Source of the DNA: Cervus elaphus
Taxonomy: Eukaryota; Chordata; Mammalia; Artiodactyla; Cervidae
Direction: 5' to 3'
Assembly: GCF_910594005.1 (NCBI RefSeq)
Contig: NC_057826.1
Coordinates: 26,817,501 to 26,881,500 of the forward strand
DNA length: 64,000 bases
Made by a program: the position numbers and the translations under genes
In this document: piece after piece, positions 1-12,278 of the stretch
Position numbering within the stretch: position 1 is the first letter of the stretch
Layout of the letters: every line of letters starts with the position of its first letter
The notes under the pieces: generated by a model
What the model was told of the DNA's origin: nothing
Database searches by the model: none
Seen by the model: the letters and a program-made list of their open reading frames with translations, nothing else

Positions 1-1250
1 AAGCAGGTACTGGGAAAATTTGGGAAATACAGATATTTCATTTGTAGTTGAATGAATATCTAAATATGATCCTTAGGGAAATTTGTATTGTTTATGAGTT
101 TATTGTATTTGATGTAAGAAATTTCAGCTTAGCGAGTGTGATGATGATTACTAAGTGTTCATTGAAATCTGTTCACTCTTTCTTTGGGCATATAGCTAAC
201 TTCTCTAAGTGTGGCCTAGGGTTTAACTTCTCTCCAAAGAAATATAAAGAGATGTCATGCCTGCCACTTGCAGACCTGGGCCAGATCACCACGCCTTGCC
301 CTCCAGATCCTCTCATATTCTGTCTAGATATAGAGCAACACGAAGTCGTACCCAACAGCAGAATCACATGAAGTCATATGAAGTCACATAAAGTCTTTTG
401 CTTCATATGCCCTCCACTATTGTTAATTTGAGAGCAACAGGCAATGGCTAGATGAGGCAGACAAAGTATTTTTAAGAAGTTTGTCTAGGAAAGACTCACT
501 TCAGTCTTGGATGTGGTTACTGGGTACTGAGAACTAACCGGAAACCTAATAAGTTCTTGAGAGAACTGCATTTCCAAAGAAACTCCAAACTTGGACTAAA
601 TGCTCTTATGAAAATAATGCTTGAGCCATGAAATTGCACAAGCAAGAGGCAGGCTGTGAAAGTTGTGTGACTTTTAAGAAAGACAGAGTCCCTGAGGCCC
701 AATTCAGATGTGTGTCATAAAGGATAATGGAAGAGGAAGAAGAACTCCCCAGAGACCCAAGCTAGGGGAAGTTCAGAATAATGGACAAAGAAATTCCTCC
801 TGGAGAACAACATAAGGGTTAGTTCAAGAAAGGTCTCCCACTGCTAGGTCAGGGAGTCTTCCCAACATTTGCTATCTGGACTCTGTTATTGCTACATTTC
901 TCCTATTCTTTTCTTTTCTGAAAGGGGGTTTGGGTATTTTGGTTATCCCATCTCTTCTATCATTGGCTAAGAGGTGACTGTATATATGGGGGAGATAATG
1001 AATCTTCTACTGACCACAGGAACCATTTCTCCATCAAATGGAAAGGACCAGGCGTCACTTGCAGATGGTAGATTTCAACCTGCTTCACTGAAATATTGGA
1101 CTCTGTGATCCCTCTTGAGAAAAATTTTGTTTTACATGTAGGAAAAAATGTGCAGGAATATTTGGTGGCTAGAGAGTTTGATGCAAACAGAGATGGCTAG
1201 ATTCCATTAAAATTCATTCTTCCCCCTTCTGGGCACATAGGTGGGTTTGT
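1..1250. other. Intronic DNA, no recognised feature
   Basis: AT-rich sequence without a convincing coding frame or a repeat family I can name. The open frames here (about 107 residues or fewer) lack recognisable motifs and overlap on both strands, as expected by chance. Confidence 0.5.
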
Positions 1251-1254
1251 TTTT

Positions 1255-1590
1255 ATTTCCCAGCTTCCCTTAGACATAGGTGTGGCCTCATGACTAAGTT
1301 ATCTGCTCTGGAGTTTGACTGGAAATGATGTCTGTCACTTCCAGGCCTGGTACATAAAACTTTCCATGCAAGCCTCTCCACCATGCTCTTTCTCAGTAGT
1401 CTGGTTGGATGGGAGATCTTAAGGAATGGTGGGATCACAAGATGCAAAGAACCTGTGTCCCTAAATGACTAAATGAAGGAAAGTCACCCAACTGACATGA
1501 ATACCTATTCAGGGACATAAATTAGTAAAGTGTTAATCCCTTACATGTTTGGGTCTATTTGTTAGAACAGGTTAGCATATCCTAACTAAC
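1255..1590 (+). repeat. Ancient LTR/MaLR-like or related old mammalian repeat (family uncertain)
   Basis: The start resembles an old mammalian repeat carrying a 'gtgtggcc-catgactaagtt' type motif near 1280-1300. The end (about 1560-1590) resembles the common terminal motif 'agcatatcctaactaac'. The copy is diverged and the family assignment is tentative. Confidence 0.35.
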
Positions 1591-1654
1591 AGTGACTTTC
1601 TGATTAATGTTATTAGCTCTAAACCTACACACTGCTTACATTGTTTATTTACTG

Positions 1655-1868
1655 TTTCATGGCCTCCGCTTACTTCATTACAAGTTATTTAACCTTAGCA
1701 AATTGGGTAATAACTTTGAGACTTGGTTTCCTTATCAGTCAAATTTAGGAAAATTAATACCTCATAGGATCATTTATGAGGATACAATGAATTGATGTAT
1801 GAAAACATTTCAAAATATGCTCATAGCAAGGACTTTGTAAGTGTGTAGCTATTGTTATTGTTGTTAGT
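1655..1868 (+). mobile_element. MIR SINE (ancient, mammal-wide)
   Basis: The order of MIR-like blocks is visible: a 'ttatttaacctt' stretch, a 'ggtttccttatc' stretch, a 'taatacctcatagga' stretch, then 'gaggatacaatga' and a TTATTGTTG tail. Orientation is plus. Divergence is high, as expected for MIR. Confidence 0.7.
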
Positions 1869-4308
1869 ACATATTCTAGTAGCATCTGGGTTTTGCAATT
1901 AAATAGTACCACACTGCTTGTAGGATTACACGTGGCCATAATGAAATTCAAACTGAGACTGCGAATGAGGAACATCATAAATAAAAGCTGTATTGTGAAC
2001 CAATACAAAACGCTGAATGAATACACATGAATGGGTCCTTTTGTCTGGTGAGAATTAGGCACATCCAAAAAGTTGGTGGACTTCAGAGTATTCAGGAATG
2101 ATGCCAGGCCACTCAGTGATTCACAGTGGGTCCCTGTTGAGTTCACGGTGGAATTTATCTTGACTGAGTTATACTCAGAAAGTTAACTGTTTGGATTCTG
2201 CCAACTAACCAAGGGATGGCCTTGATTTTTGTTTGTGGGAAACTAAAATTTCAGTCTTATTAGAACCTGTGTCTATACACAGAGGGTAGGACCTCTGTAG
2301 ATCCTTGTGATCTTGTGCTCAGACTTGGTGAGCGAGATGATTTCTGTTGAGTTTTCATACCTGTCCTTTCCTCAGAGGCCTCAGTTGAGTTGCCCACCTT
2401 TCTGTTGCCTTTGTGGAACAGGCCAACTACATTCCAAAACAAAGATATCCAAGGTACTGGGCCATCACTGAGCCAAGTTTTCTCTTTGCCCCACAACAAG
2501 AGGGAGTGATGGTAAATTCTGAAAATGCCATCCTGGAGATGAAGTACTGATTTCCTGAAGTCCAACCTTGTTGGCCAGTCAGTAGTAAACTTTATGAAGG
2601 ATTTCCTAGGTTGGGCAGTCAAAGAAGCCAGGCCGTGTGGAACTAAAAGTCTTGGTCACAGGGAGTCTGTCCACTGAAGCCTGCGTTGGTCATAGGCCTT
2701 GGTTTGTTGCCAGCTAAATCTGGAATGCAGGAGGGTTATGAACTGCAGATGTAGTTTCTAATCCCAGGAGCATGACTTTTCTTGGGTCACAGATACTTAA
2801 TTCTCTTTTTCCCTCTTCTATTCTTTCTTAGTCCTAAGAGATGAAGCTCACAGTTTACTCCTCTGCAGTATGCTTTGGCTTTCCGAGTGTAATTTCCACC
2901 CCTGAACCTCTGAATGTGCTTGTGCTCATAGGCATCACAATGTAGACTGTGGAAGGAACTATCTATACAATTCCTATTACTGTACCTTTGATGTGGCCTC
3001 TAAGAGTCCAGAAAAAACATCAGACACTCATTGCACTACCACACTGCCTCGCAAAGAGATATTGGAGTGTGGAATACTTATGAGATATTGGGCTTTTGAG
3101 CATCATGTTGGGTTTTTGAACAGAGAGATTTGACTGGCTCATTCTTGTCTCCTCTTTCACATACTTCTTTTATATTTTTGCCTAAGGTTAAAAGCCTGGT
3201 GATTTATTTTATTGTCCCATGAGAGGTGTTTTAGGTTTTCTTTTGGCTTACAAAAAATGAATCTCATCCATTCTCCAGAGACTCTCAGATATCTTTAGAA
3301 AGAACAAAAGAGAAACTCCTGAGTAAATATTCCCGAAGGGGCAGAACTGTGTCATAACACTGTATAGAACTGGGGCTTTGTTTTATTCACTCTTTATTAT
3401 TTTATTTTTTCCCTTCTGGATTGGACATAGTTTCCTCCCAATGCTCTGGCCATTAGGGTTATGATGGAGTCTACCTTGGACCAATCATCATTTAATTAGG
3501 TGGAAAAAGTTTAGAATTGACTTTCAGCTCTCTGTGAAAACAACATCCTTTTACATCTCACTCAGCTGATAGAGCAAATAGCTGTTTTTCCCTTTTCCAC
3601 AAATTGTGTTAATTTCCTGCATAGGCAGCCTGGGTTTGCAAGTAGTGACAACATAAAATTTTTAAACACAGGTGGTTTTCCTAGAGAGATGGGTGGTAGG
3701 CGAAAGAGCCACAGACATGACTGATTCTCATACAGAGGATAAATGAAATGATGAATGAGGTATGTCAGGCAGAGGCTTTAACTTGAATGGGATTCTTTTA
3801 TGCAGCCACACACATCAACAGACAAACCACAAGCATGATCCAACTCAACTTACAATCTAACTAAACTAGAAACGCAAGTGTTATCCTTATGACATATGTG
3901 GTGTGAAACATTAATTGATACTATTTTATCAGTGAGACATCTGCCACAAAACTCAAAGCTGAAGATAAGATGAAGCCAGAATGGGAGAAGAAATACGGTT
4001 ATTCTGTGATAAGCTGTGAAGTCTCTAAAGGTTGTTAGGACACCTCGAGTCATCCTTGGGAGTAGGAAACAGTGTCAAGATGTTTCTTAGGCATATTTGT
4101 GGGCTTTTTAATCTTCCTTTAACTGCCCCCAGTTTTTAGACCTAGCTCTTAGTTAAACTTGGAGTTACTCCGGAACATGCTCTTTTATAAAGAACTATAA
4201 ATGAGTGGGCCACTCAGAATTTATGTAAACGTTTAAATATAATGTAAGTGGAGGAATTTGAATGCATCCTGTCTGTTTCCAAATGAAATTTATGCATTGA
4301 ATACATTG
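1869..4308. other. Intronic DNA, no recognised feature
   Basis: I see no gene and no repeat I can name in this 2.4 kb stretch. Open frames such as those at 1754-2146 and 2260-2622 (minus) have low-complexity or unrecognised translations and no supporting features. Confidence 0.5.
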
Positions 4309-4510
4309 GGCTTCCCTGGTGGCTCAGCTGGTAAAGAATCTGCCTGCAATGTGGTAGACCCAGTTTTGATCGTTAGGTTGGGAAGACCCCCTGGAGAAGG
4401 AAATGAAAACCCACTCCAGTATTCTTTCCTGGAGAATTCCATGGATAAAGAAGGCTGGCAGGCTACAGTCCATGCAGTTGCAAAGAGTCGGACACGACTG
4501 AGCAAATAGA
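4309..4510 (+). mobile_element. Bov-tA SINE
   Basis: Near full-length ruminant Bov-tA. It has the tRNA-derived head 'ggcttccctggtggctcag' and the 'gaatctgcctgcaatg' block, then the BovB-derived tail ending in 'gtcggacacgactgagca'. Short open frames on both strands here are only the SINE. Confidence 0.95.
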
Positions 4511-4639
4511 CATGACATTGGTCCATTAGATCAAGAAAATTCAATGCTGTATTATAATTCCAGTAGAGATAAAGCGATTATTTAAAATGTGAACAAAATA
4601 GTTCAAAAATATAATATATTTAATAAATATTTTATATGT

Positions 4640-6045
4640 TCCTTCCTAAAGAGACATCTATTGGACTGACAATTTGTTCATTTATTCAAAGTTTATTCAA
4701 AGTTTTAATGGACCAGGAATTTGTCTAAGCACAGGAGGAATGAGATGATTAAGACATTCTAATTCATTAATTCAATAACTGTCTATTTAGAGTACACTGG
4801 AGTTTGAGTTCTATTTTAGAAGATGGAGATAGAGCAGTGAACAAGACAAAGCCCTTGCCCTCATGGAGTTTACATTCCAACGTAGGATAAAAATAGTAAG
4901 CAAACAAATATAAGTATAATGTCAAGTAGTGTTAAATCTTATGAAGAAAGATGAAGCAGGATAAAAAGTTAAAGAGTGACTCTGTAGGCATGTGTGTTTG
5001 TGTTTGTGTATGTGAACGCATTAAACATTGTGATCAACTGAGACCGAGGGGGATCTGGAGGGAATAAGGTTAGGTTGGGGGAAGAGCAAGAACATAATCT
5101 TCAAGGAAAGGAGTTTGGTGTGGTTGAAGAACATCAAGATGGCTGGTGTGGCTCGAGCAAAACTACTGCAGAGCAGAGTGTTAGGACTGGAGGTTGGAGA
5201 GACAACAGGGCCCAAGTCAGGGAGTGCCTTGGGGACTGTGATAAACGATGGAGTCTTAGGGGGAAGGGAAGTGATTGGTGGATTTGGGGCTGTGGGTAGT
5301 CCCTCTGTGAAAAACTGACTGGAGGGGGCCAGACTGGAAGCAGGGATCTGGGAAGTGATTACAGCAGTTTGGATGAGAAGTGATGGTGGAGTGGACAAGA
5401 ATGAAAGCAGAGGAGTGGTGTGAAGTGATCAGGCTTGAGATGTATTATGAATGTTGACCTGATTTGTAGTAGGAAGGGGTAATAACTAGTGGTTTGGCTG
5501 GAGAGAGATGGAGGGTACTGTCAAAAGGAGAAAGGAGTTAAGGATAATACCAAAGTTTTTGTTCTGAGCAACTGGGTGGAAAATGGTAATCATATACTTC
5601 TACTGGGAACACTAGGGGAGGAGTAGATCTGGAGAATTAAAAATATTCTGCTTTGGACAGGTTAAGTTTGAGATGTCTGTTAGATATCCAGATTAACAGT
5701 TGGGTATATGACTCTGAGTCAGGGTATTTTGTGTGTGTGTGTGTGGTAGGGATATACATTTTGGAGTTATCAGTGTATAAATAGTATTTAAGTCCACGAG
5801 ACTAGATACAATCAACCTGGGCACAGATAGAGAAGAGTATGGAGAGACTGAATATTATAGTATGCTGATGTAGAGTGGTAGGGAAGAGATGGAGAAGACA
5901 GCAGGGGAGATAAGAGAGAGAACTGCCATCGAGGGTAATAAAAACTAGGAGAATGTTATATCTCAGGAACCAAGGAAGTGTTTCAAGAAGGAGAGTATAA
6001 GCCATAAGAAAAGCCTCCAAGAGACCAAGTAAGATGAAGACTGAG
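4640..6045 (+). repeat. Long, old mammal-wide interspersed repeat (family not named)
   Basis: It starts with a block like 'agtgaacaagacaaagccc...ttgccctcatggagtttacat' (4836-4876). Blocks such as 'ggttaagtttgagatgtctg' (5659-5678) and a 'gtgtttcaagaaggag' region (about 5978) follow. The same order of blocks recurs in diverged form at 26030-26725, 30300-30625, 45040-45515 and 62570-62690, so this is a dispersed repeat and not a gene. A short (TG)n lies at about 5730-5745. Confidence 0.6.
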
Positions 6046-6049
6046 AGTC

Positions 6050-6176
6050 TTTTTCTCCTTTTTGGCCACACTACAGCTTTTAGGATCTTAGTTCCCCGAC
6101 CAGGGTTTGAACCTGGGTCCTTGGCAGTGAGAGCTTGGAGCCATAACTCCTGGACCATCAAGGAAGTCCCAATAAC
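6050..6176 (-). mobile_element. CHR-type SINE (artiodactyl), partial
   Basis: It reads on the minus strand as a CHR SINE head. In the plus reading the diagnostic 'ttagttccccgaccagggtt' block, the 'gagagcttggagccataactcctggacca' region and a terminal 'aaggaagtccc' are visible. Confidence 0.85.
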
Positions 6177-6750
6177 ATAGAATAGAACACTGGTTTTGAC
6201 AAGACATGACCCTTTCTTTCAGGAGCTTATAGTACAGTGGCAGTGGGGAAGTAAGGAAATCAAGCAAATTGCTGTCAACTGTGAAAGTTGTGTTCTAGCA
6301 ATGTTGACACATTTCTGGACATGGGTTGAAGAAAGAACAAGGAATTTTCCTTGGGGAGTCAGGGAAAGCTACATTGAGCAGATGTACCTTTTTTTTTTTG
6401 GCAGATGTACTTTTGGATTCTGGTAGGTAGGAGGGAGGGAGAACAACCAAGATTCATAAAACTTAAAAACATTGCTTTTCTCGTTGGTTGTTGATTTTTT
6501 TAAAATCACTTGTGCAAAACTAATATTTCCTCTCAAGTGAATATCCAGCTACAATTACTCCATGTAGACATATTTATCAATTATCAGTGAACATGATGAC
6601 TATATTATAAAGACAATATACACATTCAATCATACCTTGTTCCATTTGGAGGACACTCTTGTAATGATATTCTTCCTGGCTGTAGCCTTTATCTTTTAAT
6701 TATACTTTAATTCCCTTTCACAGCTGTGTTCAAGTAAAGAGACCCTATTC
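6177..6750. other. Intronic DNA, no recognised feature
   Basis: Unassigned AT-rich sequence. The 76-residue open frame at 6196-6426 has no recognisable motif. Confidence 0.45.
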
Positions 6751-6754
6751 TTTT

Positions 6755-6955
6755 TTTTTTATTGAAGTATAGTTGATTTACAACATTGTGTTAATTTCTG
6801 CTATACAGAAAAGTGATTTAGTTATACGTGTGTGTGTGTGTACATATATATATATATATATAAATTTTTAAAAATTCTTTTCCATTATGGTTTTTCACAG
6901 GATTTTGAATGTAATTCCCCATGCCATGCAGTAAGACTTTGTTTATTCTTTGTGT
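6755..6955 (-). mobile_element. L1 3' end, antisense, with internal (TG)n/(TA)n
   Basis: A T-tract at about 6752-6762 is followed by 'attgaagtatagttgattta', the reverse complement of an L1 3' untranslated end. A (TG)n tract (6828-6841) and a (TA)n tract (6845-6862) interrupt it. Confidence 0.8.
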
Positions 6956-6959
6956 ATAT

Positions 6960-7115
6960 AAGATTTTGTTGTTCAATCGCTAAGTTGTGTCTGACTCTTT
7001 GTGACCCCATGGACTGACCCCATGCACACCAGGCTTCCCTATCCTTCACACTCTCCCGGAGTTTGCTCAAATTCATGTCCATTGAATTGGTGATGCTACC
7101 TAACCGTCTCATCCC
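6960..7115 (-). mobile_element. BovB 3' tail fragment (Bov-A type)
   Basis: Reverse complement of the BovB 3' end. The plus reading shows 'gttgtgtctgactctttgtg', 'gaccccatggactg' and 'ggagtttgctcaaattcatg'. It is severely 5' truncated. Confidence 0.9.
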
Positions 7116-7144
7116 TATGCTTAATCAGAGTAGCTGCTATGTAC

Positions 7145-7390
7145 CTAACACTTAAAACCATATGTAAGACACTGTTCTAAGAACTATATGTATTAATTTA
7201 TTTTGTTCTCATGACATTAATATCTCTACTGTCCCTTTAAAAGATTCATGACAACTGAGGCACAGAGAAGTCGAGCAACTAACTTAAGGCCACACAGTAA
7301 TGGCAGAGTCAGTATTAGAACTGGGCTGTCTGGCTTCAGAGCTCACTACTTTCAGCAGTATGCTAATGCGACCATACTATTATATCTTTA
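7145..7390 (-). mobile_element. MIR SINE, antisense
   Basis: Reverse MIR blocks in order: 'aactgaggcacagagaagt', 'aaggccacacagtaatggc', 'agaactgggctgtctggctt', then 'ctactttcagcagtatgcta'. Confidence 0.8.
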
Positions 7391-7434
7391 CCTTTCTAAG
7401 ATAGTTAGTTATTAGGGAAAGATCTCTGCAGCTC

Positions 7435-7568
7435 ATGAAATTCTCCAGGCAAGAATACTGGAGTGGATAGCTTTTTCCTTCTCCAGGGAATCTTCCCAAA
7501 CCAGGGATTGAACCCAGTCTCCTACATTGCAGGCGGATTCTTTACCAGCGGAACCAGAAGGGAAGCCC
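7435..7568 (-). mobile_element. Bov-tA SINE, truncated, antisense
   Basis: Minus-strand Bov-tA lacking its BovB-derived tail. The plus reading runs from 'ttctccaggcaagaatactg' to 'gcggattctttaccagc' and ends in 'ggaagccct'. Confidence 0.9.
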
Positions 7569-7974
7569 TTTCACTTCTTTAAGGGATAGGCTCTCTTTGA
7601 CTTGAATTTTTCTGAATTTTTTGACTTCAGTTTTCCAAAGACTCAGTAAACTAGTTGCAGGTTGTCACTGCAGAATGAGCCAGTAGAACTCAGGGACTAG
7701 ATATCAAATACTTCTCCACATGGAGACGAGATCATGAGTGGATTCTCACATGACTGTGTCAGGGTTTACATTCAATCAGTTCATACATGAAGAGGATGGT
7801 GGTAAAGAGAGTTAGGGTCTTTGTGGTGGAGAATATCCTTCTACTGATGAAAATGTTCACTTCACTGGGCTTCTAGAAGTATATGGCCCACGTTGTTATT
7901 TCCCTTAAAGATGTGAGATACTGTGTACTTAAAAAAGGTACGAAGTATAAAAGCAACAATGTTTGGGAGTGCCT

Positions 7975-9589
7975 ACTATGAGCAAAAGAACTGTACAGAC
8001 TGTACAAAAAAGATCTTCACGACCCAGGTAATCATGATGGTGTGATCACTCACCTAGAGCCAGACATTCTGAAATGTGAAGTCAAGTGGGCCTTAGGAAG
8101 CATCACTACAAACAAAGCTAGTGGAGGTGATGGAATTCCAGTTGAGCTATTTCAAATCCTAAAAGATGATGCTGTGAAAGTGCTGCACTCAATATGTCAG
8201 CAAATCTGGAAAACTCAGCAGTGGCCACAGGACTGGAAAGGATCAGTTTTCATTCCAATCCCAAAGAAAGGCAATGACAAAGAATGTTCCAACTACCACA
8301 CAATTGCACTCATCTCACACACTAGCAATGTAATGCTCAAAATTTTCCAAGCCAGCCTTCAGCAATACATGAACCGTGAACTTCCAGATGTTCAAGCTGG
8401 TTTTAGAAAAGGCAGAGGAACCAGAGATCAAATTGCCAACATCTGCTGGATCATCGAAAAAGCAAGGGAGTTCCAGAAAAACATCTATATCTGCTTTATT
8501 GACTATGCCAAAGCCTTTGTGTGAATCACAATAAACTATGAAAAATTCTGAAAGAGGTGGGAATACCAGACCACCTGACCTGCCTCTTGAGAAACCTGTA
8601 TGCAGGTCAGGAAGCAACAGTTAGAACTGGACATGGAACAACAGACTGGTTCCAAACAGGAAAAGGAGTATGTCAAGACTGTATATTGTCACCCTGCTTA
8701 TTTAACTTATATGCAGAGTACATCATGAGAAACGCTGGGCTAGAAGAAGCACAAGCTAAAATCAAGATTGCCGGGAGAAATATCAATAACCTCAGATACG
8801 CAGATGACACCACCATTATGGCAGAAAGTGAAGAAGAACTTAAGAGCCTCTTGATGAAAGTGAAAGAGGAGAGTGAAAATGTTGGCTTAAAGCTCAACAT
8901 TCAGAAAACTAAGATCATGGCATCTGGTCCCATCACTTCATGGCAGATAGATGGGGAAACAGTAGAAACAGTGGCAGACTTTATTTTTCTGGGCTCCAAA
9001 ATCACTGCAGATGGTGATTACAGCCATGAAATTAAAAAATGCTTGCTCCTTGGAAGGAAAGTTATGACCAGCCTAGATAGCATATTAAAAAGCAGAGACA
9101 TTACTTTGCCAACAAAGGTCCATCTGGTTAAGGCTATGGTTTTTCCAGTAGTCATATATGGATGTGAGAGTTGGACTATAAAGAAAGCTGAGCACAGAAG
9201 AATTGATGCTTTTTAACTGTGGTGTTGGAGAAGACTCTTGAGAGTCCCTTGGACTGCAAGGAGATCCAACCAGTCCATTCTAAAAGAGATCAGTCCTGGT
9301 GTCCATTGGAAGGACTGATGTTGAAGTTGAAACTCCAATACTTTGGCCACCTGATGTGAAGAGCTGACTCATTGGAAAAGACTCTGATGCTGGGTAAGAT
9401 TGAGGGCAGGAGAAGAAGGGGATGACAGAGGATGAGATGGCTGGATGGCATCACCGACTCAACGGATGTGAGTTTGAGTAAACTCCGGGAGTTGGTAATG
9501 GACAGGGAGGCCTGGCGTGCTGCTGTTCATGGGGTCACAAAGAGTTGGACATGACTGAACGACTGAACTGAACTGAACTATGAGCAAAA
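7975..9589 (+). mobile_element. BovB LINE (RTE clade), 5' truncated, with target-site duplication
   Basis: The element body is 7988-9576, flanked by a perfect 13 bp target-site duplication 'actatgagcaaaa' at 7975-7987 and 9577-9589. Two open frames (8042-8524 and 8557-9216) are parts of the BovB reverse transcriptase. The first has the GDGIPVELF-type and QAGFRKGRGTRDQ segments. The second has the catalytic YADD box (residues 80-83) and the downstream thumb region. They are split by a short deletion and frame change near 8517-8524, and a stop truncates the C-terminus near 9214. The copy is 5' truncated and dead. The 3' end closes with the 'ctgaactgaa' tail typical of BovB. Confidence 0.97.
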
Positions 9590-9867
9590 TATTGCTTTGG
9601 CAATAGTGGCTGTGTATCTTGAGAGCTAAAACAAGGAATAGCCAAAATCTAGATGCTTTAATGCTCAAATAACAGCAAGTATGTATACAACTGCAACAAA
9701 ATAATTTGTCCTTGGTGAAATCTAGTGGTGATCCAGGCTTTGTTTGTTCTCTGATGTTTTTTATAGGCTGATTTTACCTCTAAAGACAGTTTTATCGTTG
9801 TTATTTCTGACACTGTGCTGTAATTGGTTCACCTAAAAGTTGGAGATGGGATATGTAATTTAAAAAA

Positions 9868-10070
9868 TTATCTATTTACTTATTTTAATTTTGGCTGCAT
9901 TGGTTCTTAGTTGCAGCATGTGGGATCTTTCAGTGCATCTTGTGGGCCCTCTAGTTGTGGCACATGGGCTTAGTTGGCCACAGCATGCGCTATCTTAGCT
10001 CCCCAACCAGTGAGTCCCCTTCATTCCAAGGCAGATTCTTAACCACTGAACCACTAGGGGAAGTCCCATG
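9868..10070 (-). mobile_element. CHR SINE, antisense
   Basis: The plus reading shows 'ttttggctgcattggttctt', 'gttgcagcatgtgggatct', 'ttagctccccaaccagtgag' and a terminal 'aaccactaggggaagtccc'. These are reverse-complement landmarks of the artiodactyl CHR family. Confidence 0.88.
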
Positions 10071-10147
10071 AATATGCAATTTTTAAAAGCACTCGAAACC
10101 TTGTGGGTTCTATTTTTTTTTTTTTTTTGTTAGCAGTTTTTGAGATT

Positions 10148-10490
10148 AGGTAGTCCTTTGGACTGCAAGGAGATCAAACCAGTCAATCCTAAAGAAAAAG
10201 AACCCTGAATATTCATTGGAAGGACTGATGCTGAAAGTGAAGCTCTGATACTATGGCCACCTGATGCCAAGAACCAACTCATTGGAAAAGACCCTGTTGC
10301 TGGGAAAGATTGAGGGCAGGAGGAGTAGGGGACACCAGAGGATGAGATGGCTGGATGGCATCATTGACTCAATGGACATGAATCTGAGCAAACTCCGGGA
10401 AATAGTGAAGGACAGGGAAGCCTGGTGTGCTGCAGTCCAAGAGGTCACAAAGAGTTGGACAAGACTTAGTGACTGAACAACAACAGCAAT
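10148..10490 (+). mobile_element. BovB LINE 3' end, 5' truncated
   Basis: It begins inside the BovB C-terminal region ('cctttggactgcaaggagat') and runs to the 3' end 'gtgactgaacaacaacagca'. The 70-residue open frame at 10264-10476 is only this 3' segment. A T-tract lies just upstream at 10111-10129. Confidence 0.93.
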
Positions 10491-10673
10491 CTGCCAGTTC
10501 CCTAGCCTGGCAGAAAGAGAATGTAGAATAAATAGCCTTTGCTAAGATGTTTATAGGTCAAGATCCTAATAATTTTCTTAAGTTGCAGACCTAATCTTAC
10601 AATTAGATTTTTTTCCCCCCTCAGGGTGAAAGTCTATGTGCACTTCTCTTCTTTCTGTTCTCATTAAAAGGTT

Positions 10674-10912
10674 CTTCTCTGGGCATGTACGTGTGTGTCT
10701 GCTTAGTCGCTCAGTCATGTCTGACTCTGTGACCCCATGGACTGTAGCCCACCAGGCTTGTCTGTCCATGGGGTTTCCTGGGCAAAAATACTGGCGTGGG
10801 TTGTCATTCTCTTCTCCAGGGGATTTTCCCAATCCAGGGATCAAACCAAGGTCTCCCACATGCAAGCAGATTCTTTACCGTCTGAGCCACTAGGGAAACC
10901 CTTCTCTGGGCA
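10674..10912 (-). mobile_element. Bov-tA SINE, antisense, with target-site duplication
   Basis: The body 10686-10900 is a near complete Bov-tA in minus orientation. It is flanked by a perfect 12 bp duplication 'cttctctgggca' at 10674-10685 and 10901-10912. Confidence 0.96.
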
Positions 10913-12278
10913 CAGCCACTATAATTTCAGAAAAGCTTAAGGGAATTAGCATTCAAATTTGCTCTTAATTTCTACAAATATAGAAAAAGCTGCTAGAGAA
11001 TGGATACTATTTTCACTGTGGTTTTCTCCCTGTCTGCTATGTAACAGTGTCATAAATCAGGTACATCTAGCAGGAGGAGGAGACGTAGGTGATTGTTTAG
11101 TTATGGAAAAGAAGCTACTTCCTACAGAAAGGATTTCAAATAGCCCCACAGCAAAGCCAGCACTCAAACAGGTTTCCTGTGGGCTATTTCCCCTCTGCTG
11201 CCCTGGACCCAAAGCCAAAGTGAAGAAGAGAAATTTCCCTATCACAAAATCTCAAATCTCTGGTAACTCAAGCTGATCTTATAGTGATCAAACAATTCAT
11301 CATATTCCAAAAAGTTATAAAAACAAGGCTACTGTAAATTGAAGCATTTTATGAATTTGCTTTTAAGAAGTTTAATAGGATTTACTTTAGAGATTAAGAG
11401 AAAAATGAGAGTCAAAGTGGAAAAAATTAGATAAGCGATCGCATGACAAACTGGAACACTCAATATAACCAAAAGAATTAAGTTGTAACTATAGTATCTT
11501 AACTGTCAGACCTTAAAATATCTTATGCCGTATTTTGTGCTTTGGGGACATATGTTGAAAATAATTAAGAAATTTTATATTAATCTTTATTTTTACCTTT
11601 AAAACATATTGATTAAAAACTTCTCTTTTAATCAAAATACAGATTGCCTAACAGATATTTAAAATCTTTGAATAGTTTTTCTTCAATCTACTTCCACAGG
11701 AAAATGAAACTACATCAGGATAGCACCAATCATTAAGGAAAAATGAATGTTCTATTGCTACTAATTTAAGCATTTCATTTATAAATGGCATGGGGTGAAT
11801 ATATGAGAAGTGGCAAGAACACTTCTTTCACCAGTTGTGTAACTAGTGAGGTTTTTTTTTTGTAAAAGAGAATTGTGACGTACCACATTGTTAATCAGCT
11901 ATACCACAATACAAAATAAAAAGTTAAAAAGAACTGTGATGCAATTACACTACATTTTATAATGTTCACATTAAAGAAAGTTGATGAATCTTCGGACAAA
12001 TATTAAATAATATCTCTAGCCCCAAAGTCTAGAGGGCAGTTCAGGGTATTTCCCCAGCATTATTCATTTGGTTAAAGTGGAGAAAAGTGTTACAATAAAA
12101 GTGATACACAAGTTGTTGTAACAACAGCAAAGACCTTGGTTGCTGTGATGCCCAGCTACCTGGCTTCCGCCAGGCCTGCACCCAGCACTGACAATGGAGA
12201 TAAGCCAGGCCCCTCTGAAGCAGGGATGTCACCTCCCACACCGTGTGTCCCGTACGCAGGGGAGGGTTTCCCCCTTTT
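10913..12278. other. RHOJ intron 1 sequence next to exon 1, no recognised repeat
   Basis: Largely repeat-free AT-rich DNA next to the first exon. The 105-residue open frame at 10959-11276 has no recognisable domain. First-intron regulatory elements could lie here, but nothing specific is identifiable by eye. Confidence 0.45.

Noticed and set aside
8042..9216. A reverse-transcriptase gene
   Set aside because: It is a 5'-truncated BovB LINE with a frame break and a premature stop, bounded by target-site duplications. It is a dead transposon copy.
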